From Acidobacteriota bacterium (GTDB taxonomy: Bacteria > Acidobacteriota > Terriglobia > Acidiferrales > UBA7541), in assembly GCA_021324935.1 (NCBI GenBank), contig JAJPIE010000028.1:1-64000 (forward strand): a stretch of 64,000 bases of DNA. Reading direction: 5' to 3'. This document shows, one piece after another, positions 7,353 to 14,744 of this stretch. Under the pieces are notes generated by a model. That model searched no databases and was not told where the DNA came from. It was given only the letters and a program-made list of their open reading frames with translations. The position numbers and the translations under genes are program-made. Each line of letters starts with the position of its first letter. The stretch's first letter is position 1.

Positions 7353-7928
7353 ATGAGCGTGCCGGTACGAAAGATATCACTGCAGGAGTTCCTGTTGTCG
7401 CAAGGATTGATGAGCGGAGAGATTCACGTTTCAGAACGGTTGCCCGGGCGGAAGGGAGCGCGCGCGGGAAATCGCCCCAGGGGGACGGAGTCGCGAACGT
7501 CTCCAGCGGGGCCAGGCGACGGAAGCGGACCAACCGATGGAGGGAGTGCGATCACCTCCGACGCACGCTCCGCGGACCGCAAAACCGACGCTGGTCCGGC
7601 AGATGGCCAGGGCGAAGAACCGAAGCGCGCTCTCATTCCAGGAAAAGAGCAGTGGGCGCCGGCGATGAAGTTTCCGCTAAGCCAGATTCAGGCAATCAAG
7701 ATGCTGTCTGCCGGCCGGTGGGAGTTTGTGAGGGAAGTGAACGATGGGGTGGACCTGACGGCGGTGACGCGGAAGTTGCTGGCCGACAGCGACAGCAAGG
7801 TGCAATTACGAACGCTGGAAAGGTTGCTGGACATTCTGGATTCGGTGGACTGGAAAGATATGCGGGTGATTGAGCAACGAGCAGGGAGCGGTAGTGGTTG
7901 GAATATTCCGAGACCGGAAAGGGACTAG
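7353..7928 (+). CDS. Possible terminase small subunit or DNA-binding phage protein
   Basis: A 191-residue protein with AGGAGGTGGAGG before ATG 7353. Residues 1-30 and 105-170 look folded. The C-terminal part is helical (FPLSQIQAIKMLSAGRWEFV, then a run ending in LRTLERLLDILDSVDW). Residues 30-100 are Gly/Pro/Arg/Asp-rich low-complexity sequence, probably an insertion. It lies two genes before TerL, where small terminase subunits usually sit, and that is the only reason for the proposed role. No HTH is certain. Confidence 0.4.
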   Translation: MSVPVRKISLQEFLLSQGLMSGEIHVSERLPGRKGARAGNRPRGTESRTSPAGPGDGSGPTDGGSAITSDARSADRKTDAGPADGQGEEPKRALIPGKEQWAPAMKFPLSQIQAIKMLSAGRWEFVREVNDGVDLTAVTRKLLADSDSKVQLRTLERLLDILDSVDWKDMRVIEQRAGSGSGWNIPRPERD

Positions 7929-7937
7929 GGAGGGGCT

Positions 7938-8117
7938 ATGAGCATGAATTCGCTGACGAATCCGAAGGTTGTTTTCATCGGGGAAGTGGCGCAGATTGCA
8001 GGAGTGGCGTCGGTGGTGGGTGGCGTGGTGTTGAGCTTGCGGCACTGGCCGGCGGCGGTGGCGCTGCTGGGAGGACTGGCGGCGTACTTCGTGGGGAAGA
8101 AGTTGCGCGGTGTTTGA
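7938..8117 (+). CDS. Two-helix membrane peptide, holin-like or accessory
   Basis: A 59-residue frame from ATG 7938 to TGA 8115-8117 with an AGGGAGGGG ribosome site. It has two hydrophobic segments: residues about 10-33 (VVFIGEVAQIAGVASVVGGV) and 38-54 (AAVALLGGLAAYFVGKK), with a basic C-terminus. The layout resembles tiny phage membrane proteins, but it sits between the small-terminase candidate and TerL rather than with the lysis genes, so a holin role is doubtful. Confidence 0.5.
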   Translation: MSMNSLTNPKVVFIGEVAQIAGVASVVGGVVLSLRHWPAAVALLGGLAAYFVGKKLRGV

Positions 8118-8150
8118 GAAAGAGGCGAAACGCAGAGGAGCGGAAAGGAG

Positions 8151-8168
8151 CACAGGCTGAAGCCTGTG
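8151..8168. repeat. Palindromic repeat family A, perfect copy before TerL
   Basis: CACAGGCTGAAGCCTGTG, arms of eight bases. It ends 16 bp before the TerL start and leaves no clear ribosome site there. Confidence 0.85.
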
Positions 8169-8184
8169 TTACCAGGCTGGCCAG

Positions 8185-9789
8185 ATGGATTGGTATACGG
8201 CGTTCCCGCGGCAGGCGGAATTTCACCGGTCGAAGAAGAAGTACCGGTTGTTTGGCGGGGCGGCGGGACCGGGGAAAACGAAGGCGCTGCTGGCCGAGGC
8301 GATGGAGCAAGCGCGCGAGGTGGCGGGAAGCAACACGCTGCTGTTACGACGGAGCTATCCGGAGCTTGAGGCTTCGGTGCTGACGTATTTTCGCCGCGAC
8401 GTGCCGCGCGACGAATACCTGAGCTACAACGAAGCGAAGCACCTGGTGACGTGGAAGAACGGGTCGACGACGAAATTTGGGTACTGCCGGAATGAGAATG
8501 ACATTTACCAGTATCAGGGCGCGGAGTATCTGTTCATCGGGATCGATGAACTGACGCATTTCACGCTAAAGCAATGGCAATTTTTGACGTCGAGGAACCG
8601 GTGCCCGATCCCGAAGTACACCTCGGGATACAGCAAGGGGAAGAACGTCGTGCCGTGCATGGCGGGGGCGACGAATCCGGGAAATATCGGGCACGCATGG
8701 GTGAAAGCGTTGTGGGTGGACAAGACCGCGCCGCCGGGGTTTGAGCGGCCGGAACTTTACAACCCGGAGGACTACGCGTTTATTCGGGCGCGGATCGAGG
8801 ACAATCCGATCTATGCGAACGACGTGAATTACAAAAAGGCGCTGGCGGCGCTGCCGGACAAATTGCGGCGCGCGTTTCTGGATGGGGACTGGAATTTTTT
8901 CGCGGGGCAGTACTTCGATGTGTTTGAGTTTGGGAGGCACACGGCGCGGGCAGAGGACGTGAAGATCGAGGAATGGGCGCCGCGGTGGATTTCGATTGAC
9001 TGGGGGTTCCGGCATCCGAGCGCCGTCTACTGGCACGGGGTTGGAACGAGGAGGGAAGTGGCGAGCGGCGAGTGGCGAGTGGCGAGCGAAGAAGAACTTA
9101 ACACAGCGACGCCGAGGGGCCACAGAGGAGACAAAGCATCCATAGGCGATGAGCGGCAGATTGTGACGTACCGAGAGTTCGTGAAGAACGAGCTTTCGCC
9201 GGGGATGCTGGCGCAGGCAATTGTGGAGCGGACAGGGAAAGAAAAGATCCGCGAGATTTATTTGTATCCCGACGCGTTCGCCAAGCGAACGAGCGAGGCT
9301 TCGATCGCGGAGCAGTTGGGGGACGTGCTGGAGAAATACGCGCTGCCGAGGCCCGTGGCGGCGAATGATGACCGGATCGGGGGCTGGCAGTTGATGTACC
9401 AGTTGCTGGAGCGGGACGGTTGGGTGATTACGAACGATTGCCGGAAGCTGCTCGATTGCCTGCCGACGCTGATTCACGATGAGCGGCGGGCGGAGGATGT
9501 GCGGAAGATGGAAGGCGACGATCCGGCGGATGCGGCGAGGTATGGAATAGTTCCCGGCGCGAGATACGCCGGAGTGGGGGCGCAGATGGGAGCGCCCTGG
9601 GCGGGGCAGGCTCCGCCCGAGATTGGAAGTGCAGCACGGTTTGTGCCGGGGATTCCGTTGGGGGTGCAGATCGAGAGGCAGATCACGGCGACGGATCCGA
9701 CGTCGCAGGCGATCCACCGGCAGAGGTTGGAGGGAGAGGCGAAGAAGCAACTGGGACCGCATAAATTTGGCAGAAGGTGGAGGTGGTAA
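8185..9789 (+). CDS. terL: Terminase large subunit (DNA-packaging motor)
   Basis: A 534-residue protein with all core motifs. Walker A GGAAGPGKTK is at residues 24-33, Walker B YLFIGIDEL has the Asp-Glu pair at 121-122, and the nuclease domain starts with WISIDWGFRHPSA (catalytic-type Asp 272). It pumps DNA into proheads and cuts concatemers. Residues about 289-324 are foreign to the family and encoded by a heptamer repeat plus an ACACAGAGGC repeat (about 9049-9156), yet the frame stays open. The family A palindrome precedes the start and no ribosome site is evident. Gly/Pro-rich stretches near residue 450 may also be additions. Confidence 0.9.
   Translation: MDWYTAFPRQAEFHRSKKKYRLFGGAAGPGKTKALLAEAMEQAREVAGSNTLLLRRSYPELEASVLTYFRRDVPRDEYLSYNEAKHLVTWKNGSTTKFGYCRNENDIYQYQGAEYLFIGIDELTHFTLKQWQFLTSRNRCPIPKYTSGYSKGKNVVPCMAGATNPGNIGHAWVKALWVDKTAPPGFERPELYNPEDYAFIRARIEDNPIYANDVNYKKALAALPDKLRRAFLDGDWNFFAGQYFDVFEFGRHTARAEDVKIEEWAPRWISIDWGFRHPSAVYWHGVGTRREVASGEWRVASEEELNTATPRGHRGDKASIGDERQIVTYREFVKNELSPGMLAQAIVERTGKEKIREIYLYPDAFAKRTSEASIAEQLGDVLEKYALPRPVAANDDRIGGWQLMYQLLERDGWVITNDCRKLLDCLPTLIHDERRAEDVRKMEGDDPADAARYGIVPGARYAGVGAQMGAPWAGQAPPEIGSAARFVPGIPLGVQIERQITATDPTSQAIHRQRLEGEAKKQLGPHKFGRRWRW
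9058..9088 (+). repeat. GTGGCGA heptamer repeat inside terL
   Basis: Four consecutive copies of GTGGCGA/GCGGCGA-type units. Being 7 nt long and stop-free, the repeat reads V-A-S-G-E-W-R in every forward frame. Related tracts are in the portal (12496) and scaffold (13761) genes. Confidence 0.75.
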
Positions 9790-9845
9790 AAGGCATATGG
9801 GGAAGTAAGGAACCAAAGAAAAGACCGAGAGAGCGAGAACGCGAG

Positions 9846-10088
9846 ATGTTTGCCTTTGTGAAGAAGTTTTTCCAGACGCGGTACGTGGGGATGCTGGAGG
9901 GGGAAGTGGTACGGCTGCGGATGGAGAACCGGGCGCTACTGAATTCGTTGCTGGGGACGGCGGGTGTTCCGCCGGTGGAGTATGCGGAGCCGGCAAAACG
10001 GGTGGAACTGCCTAGGATGCGGCGGAGATCGTGGCAGCAAATTCAGCTGAAGAATGAGATTGAGGCGAGGGAAGAGAAGAAGTCATGA
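9846..10088 (+). CDS. Small coiled-coil phage protein
   Basis: An 80-residue protein from ATG 9846. The upstream in-frame stretch is Arg/Glu low-complexity. It starts with a short amphipathic segment (MFAFVKKFFQTRYVGML), followed by a predicted coiled coil (EGEVVRLRMENRALLNSLL) and a basic C-terminus. It lies between TerL and portal. The role is unknown and may be as a head-assembly accessory. Confidence 0.5.
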   Translation: MFAFVKKFFQTRYVGMLEGEVVRLRMENRALLNSLLGTAGVPPVEYAEPAKRVELPRMRRRSWQQIQLKNEIEAREEKKS

Positions 10089-10110
10089 AGTAGAGAAGCA
10101 AGAAAAGAGC

Positions 10111-10160
10111 CAACACAGAGGCCAGAGAGCAAGAGCAGAGAGAGCGCGTAGAGAAGAGCA
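10111..10160. repeat. Dispersed 'ACACAGAGGC' repeat, copy 3
   Basis: AACACAGAGGCCAGAGAGC followed by AGAGCAGAGAGAGC, in the gap before the portal gene. Confidence 0.6.
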
Positions 10161-10197
10161 CAGCCAAGAATGACAGTGCCACTGGGCAGAGGATCGG

Positions 10198-12840
10198 ATG
10201 AGTTGGGACAACAACAGCGCAATGATGATGGGCGAACCGGGGATGACGGCGCCGGCGGACGGGAATGGGCCGGCGGGCTGCGGGGTGGATATGGCCGAGA
10301 AAGGCCTCGCCCCTGAAGGGGCGAGCTACAGGGATGCGGTGCGCGATTGGCGAATGGAGCTTGGCGCGAATCTTGAACAACTGGAAGAGGCGCGGCCGGA
10401 ACTGGTGAATGCGTTGCGGGAGCTGGTGCGGCAGTACCGCGAAGAGGGGGTGGTGGCGAGGCGGCACGAGATCCGCCGGGTACGGCAGGCGCGGCTGTTT
10501 TGGCAGGGGTTGCAGTATGCGTGGTGGAACCCAAACGACATGAACTGGCATTTGCCGTTCGAGCAGAAGTTTTCGGACGACCGGGCACTGGAGGAGATGC
10601 CGCGGTATCAATTTGTGACGAACTTTTACCAGGGATTTGGATTGTCGTTTGTGGCGGTGATTTCGCAGGATGTGCCAAGCGTGAGGTTCTATCCGCAGTC
10701 GGCGCAGTCGCTAGTGGATATCGGGGCGGCAAAAGCGGCGAGCGACGTTGCGGAGTTGATCGAGCGGAACAATCGCGTGGAGGAGCTGCTGACGGCGATT
10801 GGGTATTTTTTGTGGACGGACGGGAAGCTGGGCGCGTATGTGCGGTACGTGGAGGATGGGGCGCGGGTTGGATTTCGGGAGATGGATGTGATCGCACCGG
10901 TTGAGGTGGCGCTGGGGGAGGACCGGTGGGTGTGTGCGGGGTGCGGAAAAGAGCTGCGAGCAGATAACAGCGAGCAAGAGGGAGAAGAAGCTCCATACAG
11001 TGTGCTCGGGTCCCGCGACTCCAGTCTGCAAACAACGCAGACCTACGCTCGGGATGACAAATACGGAGGTGCTTCGCCAACTGCGCATGAAAATAAGAAT
11101 TGGCCGCGAGGCGGTGACGCTGCACAGGCAGGAGTGTCTGTGTCACAGCAAGAAACGTGCCCGGAGTGCGGCGGGAAGATGACGTTGCGGAGGGCGGAAC
11201 GCGTGACAGTGCCGCGGGTGGTGGATACGCGGCGGTTAGCGAATGGGCAAGAGGTGATATCGATTGTCGGTGGACTGGAGTTGAACACACCGGTTTGGGC
11301 GAGCGAGATGCATGAGTTCCCGTACCTGCAATGGCAGACGGAAGTGCACCGGGCGAAGTTGAAGGCGGCGTATCCGCTTGCGGCGAAGAAGATCGAATCG
11401 GCGCCGGCGATGGGCGCGGAGGATGTGTACGCGCGGGTATCGCGGATCAGCGTGGAACAGGGGTTGCCGTCGATCCATCCGGGCGATGCGTTGATGAACT
11501 TGATCACATTTGACCGGACGTGGCTGCGGCCATGGGCATTTTACGGCGTGGAAGACGAGGATGTGCGGCGAGATCTGCTGGCGCTGTTTCCCGATGGTTG
11601 CTATGTAGCGTTCGCGGGGGATGTTTATTGCGAGGCGCGGAACGAGGGGATGGACGATCACTGGCGCGTGCTGCATGCGTTGCCGGGAGACGGGCAGAAC
11701 CGGCCGAGCGTGGGCGACTCGCTGGTGCAGGTGCAGGAACGCTACAACGTGCTGAGCAACATGCAGGCGGAGACGTATGAATACGGCATTCCGCCGATTT
11801 ATGCGGACCCGCAAGTTCTGGATTTTGACTCGCTGGCGAACCAGGTGGCGGAACCAGCGGCGCACTTCCCGGCTCGAGCGCGGCCGGGGCAGCCGCTGGC
11901 CGCAGGATTTTTTCAGCCGGCGCCGGCGCAGGTGCCTCCGGACATGGTCCGGCATCAGCAGGAATTGATCGGGCCGGTGGCGCAATTTTTGAGCGGAATG
12001 TTTCCCGCGATATTTGGCGGGAATATGGAGGACGTGAAAACGGCCAGCGGGTATGCGATGGCGCGCGACCAAGCGATGGGCCGGCTGGGGCTGGTGTGGC
12101 GGCGGCTGAAGCAGTTTTACGGCGAGGTGATGCTGCTGGGCGTGGAGTGTTTCCGGAAGAACCGGCCGGAGGACGTGGAGGTGCCGCTGCTGGGACCGGA
12201 TGGCGTGCTGGATGCGCGGGCGATTCGCGTGGCGGATTTGAAGGGAAATATTTTTGTGCATCCGGAAGAGGATGAAACGTTTCCGCGGCTGAAATCGCAG
12301 CAGCGCGGGGTGTTGCAGCAGTTGTTTGGGTTGAAGGATCCGTTGATCCAGGAGGCCTTGGCGGAGCCGGCGAATATCGGGTATGTGAAGAATTTGCTGG
12401 GGCTGACGGAGCTGGTGATTCCCGGGGAGGATTCGAGGAACAAGCAGTTGAGAGAGATTCAGGCGCTGCTGGGTGGGAGTCCCATTGTGACAGAAGTGGC
12501 GAGTGGCGAGTGCCGAGTGCCGAGTGGAAGAGAAGGAAAGGCCGCACCCTCAGACCCGGAGGGTGCGGCACCCATCGGGACACAAGACACGGAACACGGA
12601 ACACGGGTGGTCATGTTGCCGACGGTGGCGGTGGACGTGCTGCTGGACGATCACGCGGTGGAGTTTGAGGAGTGCAAGCGGTGGGCGAATTCGGAGGCCG
12701 GGCAGAGCGCGAAGATGACAAATCCGGCGGGGTTCGCGAATGTGCGGGCGCATGCGGAGATGCATTTGCGGGCGATGCAAGAGGCAACCAGGAGCCTTGC
12801 ACCCGCGGACAAGGTGTCAGGAGTGACTAGCCCCTTCTAA
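10198..12840 (+). CDS. Portal protein (head-tail connector, podovirus type)
   Basis: An 880-residue protein, the size of portals of short-tailed phages. It follows TerL and precedes scaffold and capsid genes. The helical, Gln/Arg-rich core (VQERYNVLSNMQAETYEYG, and PAIFGGNMEDVKTASGYAMAR in overlapping pieces) is typical of portals that form the dodecameric DNA channel. Three foreign insertions are visible and in frame: residues 34-43 (palindrome 10306-10325), residues about 253-320 between CAGC and CPEC of a zinc-ribbon-like pair, and a segment near residue 765-805 (heptamer repeat plus an 11-bp palindrome at 12541-12569). The frame is intact throughout. Confidence 0.85.
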   Translation: MSWDNNSAMMMGEPGMTAPADGNGPAGCGVDMAEKGLAPEGASYRDAVRDWRMELGANLEQLEEARPELVNALRELVRQYREEGVVARRHEIRRVRQARLFWQGLQYAWWNPNDMNWHLPFEQKFSDDRALEEMPRYQFVTNFYQGFGLSFVAVISQDVPSVRFYPQSAQSLVDIGAAKAASDVAELIERNNRVEELLTAIGYFLWTDGKLGAYVRYVEDGARVGFREMDVIAPVEVALGEDRWVCAGCGKELRADNSEQEGEEAPYSVLGSRDSSLQTTQTYARDDKYGGASPTAHENKNWPRGGDAAQAGVSVSQQETCPECGGKMTLRRAERVTVPRVVDTRRLANGQEVISIVGGLELNTPVWASEMHEFPYLQWQTEVHRAKLKAAYPLAAKKIESAPAMGAEDVYARVSRISVEQGLPSIHPGDALMNLITFDRTWLRPWAFYGVEDEDVRRDLLALFPDGCYVAFAGDVYCEARNEGMDDHWRVLHALPGDGQNRPSVGDSLVQVQERYNVLSNMQAETYEYGIPPIYADPQVLDFDSLANQVAEPAAHFPARARPGQPLAAGFFQPAPAQVPPDMVRHQQELIGPVAQFLSGMFPAIFGGNMEDVKTASGYAMARDQAMGRLGLVWRRLKQFYGEVMLLGVECFRKNRPEDVEVPLLGPDGVLDARAIRVADLKGNIFVHPEEDETFPRLKSQQRGVLQQLFGLKDPLIQEALAEPANIGYVKNLLGLTELVIPGEDSRNKQLREIQALLGGSPIVTEVASGECRVPSGREGKAAPSDPEGAAPIGTQDTEHGTRVVMLPTVAVDVLLDDHAVEFEECKRWANSEAGQSAKMTNPAGFANVRAHAEMHLRAMQEATRSLAPADKVSGVTSPF
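10306..10325. repeat. Family B palindrome inside the portal gene
   Basis: Arms CTCGCCCCT and AGGGGCGAG with a 2-nt loop. A near-identical element is in the scaffold gene at 13357-13376. Both read GLAPEG in their host protein. Confidence 0.75.
12496..12528 (+). repeat. GTGGCGA-type heptamer repeat inside the portal gene
   Basis: GTGGCGAGTGGCGAGTGCCG and onward, four to five units, encoding VASGECRVPSG. Followed by the palindrome at 12541 and an ACACGGA tandem at 12586-12606. Confidence 0.75.
12541..12569. repeat. 11-bp-arm palindrome inside the portal gene
   Basis: GCCGCACCCTC (12541-12551) pairs with GAGGGTGCGGC (12559-12569), 7-nt loop. It resembles the REP-like family B. Confidence 0.8.
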
Positions 12841-12872
12841 ATGTCCGTTATGTTCTCGTCGGATGGCGCGTA

Positions 12873-13037
12873 ATGAAGTGCAGAGGCTGCGTTGTGGCCA
12901 ACGTGCTTCAGTATCCGCCGGAGATTCTGATCGAGTGCACAGAAAAAGCCTGGGAAGTGGTGATTGAGAAATATGCTGACTCAGGCAGCCCAAGTACCGA
13001 GGCGTGGCTTGAGCCCTCTTTTTTGGAACGGAGCTAA
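12873..13037 (+). CDS. Possible small phage protein
   Basis: A 54-residue frame from ATG 12873 to TAA 13035-13037. The composition is protein-like (MKCRGCVVANVLQYPPEIL, then IECTEKAWEVVIEKYADSG) with three Cys. The ribosome site is poor, and it fills an otherwise empty gap between portal and scaffold genes. The role is unknown. Confidence 0.35.
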   Translation: MKCRGCVVANVLQYPPEILIECTEKAWEVVIEKYADSGSPSTEAWLEPSFLERS

Positions 13038-13092
13038 TTTAGAGCTGATCTGTCGTTTCTAGGCTGGATTCCCACGACTATAAGGAGCTTCG

Positions 13093-14505
13093 ATGGATTC
13101 AGGTAATGGGGGTGTCAGCACGGCCATGGCTGGGGCGGGAAGCGAAGTGTTTGCGTTGACGGATGAGCAGATTTTGGGGATGGAGGTGGAAGAGGCGAAC
13201 ATCCCATCGACTGAGGAGCCGAGGGATTCGAGTCACGGTCACTCGACTGCGGCCGCAACGGGAGCGGCCTTCGCAGGGAATGACGGAGCGGGTGATTTGG
13301 AGAGGAAATCCGATGGCGTGCGCGGACGGAAAGGAGGGGTTGACACCGGGGAAGGCCTCGCGCCTGAAGGCGTGAGGTACACGGAGCCGCCGAAGTGGTT
13401 GGCACGAGAGATGAACGATCCGTGGGTTGGGGAAGAAGCGCGGGAGTTGTGGGCAAACCTGCAGTCGTCGCAGCGGGAGGCGGCGGGATATCGAGAGCTG
13501 ATCGGAACACAGGAGGATGCTCGAGCGCTGCGGGAGATTTATCCGGGAGGAGTCAGGGAGGCGCGGAGCGCGGCGGAGCGGGCGCGGGAGTTGGCGGAGA
13601 TTGATGCGGCGGTGTTTGGGGAGCCAGGGCGCGGAGCGGAGGAGTTGCGAGCGCGACGAGCGGAGTTGGTGGAGAGGTTGTATGCGCAGGATCCTGGGGC
13701 GGTGCGGGAGATGGTGGAGGCGGGGATCCGGCTATTGGAGCGGAGTGGACGTTCGGGAAAAGTGACGAGTGGCGAGTGGCGAGTGACGAGTGGAAGAGAA
13801 GAGCAAAGTGTAAACGCGGAGATCCAGAGGACGCAGCGTTCGGAGGACCAGCAGATCCAGGTGGCCGGAGCGAAGAGCGAGCATGGCGAGGCGGCACAGG
13901 CAGGAGCGTCATTCGAGGCTCACAGCAAGCCTGTGCCACAGGTGGTGAGCGCCTACCGGGAATTTGAGAGGGCAGCGAACGCGGAACTGGAGAGAAGCGT
14001 TGGCGGAGCGATCAGCCGGGCGATGGAGGCGGCGCTGCCGAACTTGAGACGGGTCGGGAGTTTCACCAATGGAGAAGACTCGGGAGGGAAGGGACAAGCC
14101 GCGCAGCTACAGGATCGACTTCAAGCGGCGGTGAAGGAGGAGGTCGAAGCGGGATTGCGGAGCGATGCGGCGCTGGGGGAGCAGGTGGCTCGTGTGTTGA
14201 GCGGGAAGAGATTCGATCCGGCGACGCGGGCTCAGGTGGTGAGGTTGATCGATGCGCGGGCGCAGCAGTTGGTGCCGGGGGCGGTGAGGAAAGTGGTGGG
14301 GAGTTGGACGGCGGCGACATTGGGGAGGAAGAAGACGGATTCCGCCGAAGGTCCAGGAAAATCGATTGGCGCAACTCGAGCCGCGCACCAGGCGCCCGCT
14401 GGAAGCCGGAACGAGCGGAACCGTGCGGTGGAAACGGAGCGGAGATTGCCGCGCGGCAGAGTGGATTACCGAAAGTGGAGCGATGAGCAGATTCTGGAGA
14501 TGTGA
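13093..14505 (+). CDS. Scaffold-like head protein
   Basis: A 470-residue, highly charged, mostly helical protein immediately upstream of the major capsid gene, the usual place of phage scaffolding proteins. ATAAGGAG precedes ATG 13093. A DEQIL motif occurs near both ends (TDEQILGM and SDEQILEM), as if a short binding peptide were duplicated. Repeat-derived insertions are in frame: GEGLAPEGVRY (13351-13380), VTSGEWRVTSG (13761-13794) and a variant family A element (about 13890-13945). The scaffold role is inferred from position and composition, not from a recognised domain. Confidence 0.55.
   Translation: MDSGNGGVSTAMAGAGSEVFALTDEQILGMEVEEANIPSTEEPRDSSHGHSTAAATGAAFAGNDGAGDLERKSDGVRGRKGGVDTGEGLAPEGVRYTEPPKWLAREMNDPWVGEEARELWANLQSSQREAAGYRELIGTQEDARALREIYPGGVREARSAAERARELAEIDAAVFGEPGRGAEELRARRAELVERLYAQDPGAVREMVEAGIRLLERSGRSGKVTSGEWRVTSGREEQSVNAEIQRTQRSEDQQIQVAGAKSEHGEAAQAGASFEAHSKPVPQVVSAYREFERAANAELERSVGGAISRAMEAALPNLRRVGSFTNGEDSGGKGQAAQLQDRLQAAVKEEVEAGLRSDAALGEQVARVLSGKRFDPATRAQVVRLIDARAQQLVPGAVRKVVGSWTAATLGRKKTDSAEGPGKSIGATRAAHQAPAGSRNERNRAVETERRLPRGRVDYRKWSDEQILEM
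13357..13376. repeat. Family B palindrome inside the scaffold-like gene
   Basis: CTCGCGCCT and AGGCGTGAG around a GA loop, one G-U pair. Sister of the portal copy at 10306. Confidence 0.7.
13761..13794 (+). repeat. GTGGCGA-type heptamer repeat inside the scaffold-like gene
   Basis: GTGACGAGTGGCGAGTGGCG and onward, four to five units, encoding VTSGEWRVTSG. Confidence 0.75.
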
Positions 14506-14551
14506 GCGAAGACGGTAATTGGTAATCAGTGATCGGTGACCAGCAAGTGTG

Positions 14552-14582
14552 CGGCGCGGACATGGGTTCGCGCCGTTTTTTT
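14552..14582 (+). terminator. Rho-independent terminator after the scaffold-like gene
   Basis: Stem CGGCGCG (14552-14558) with CGCGCCG (14569-14575), then seven T. The stem is identical to the one after nuoI (1866). It separates scaffold from the capsid gene. Confidence 0.8.
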
Positions 14583-14594
14583 GTGGAGCGGATT

Positions 14595-14625
14595 CAACAC
14601 AGAGGCCACAGAGAAAAGGGCGCGG
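14595..14625. repeat. Dispersed 'ACACAGAGGC' repeat, copy 4
   Basis: CAACACAGAGGCCACAGAG, the cleanest copy in the window, followed by a family B element near 14633. Confidence 0.7.
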
Positions 14626-14744
14626 AGGAAGCAGGCGGCGTACAGCCACCCCTGCGCGGCGTAGACGCACGGCGGGTGGAGCGCGGGTTTGGGTCGAGGG
14701 CGGTTGGGTGTTTTGAAGGAATCATCTAAAGGAGAAAAGAGAAT

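Noticed and set aside
8566..12604. Minus-strand frames of 340-480 codons under TerL and portal
   Set aside because: Arg/Pro/His-rich shadows of the plus-strand phage genes.
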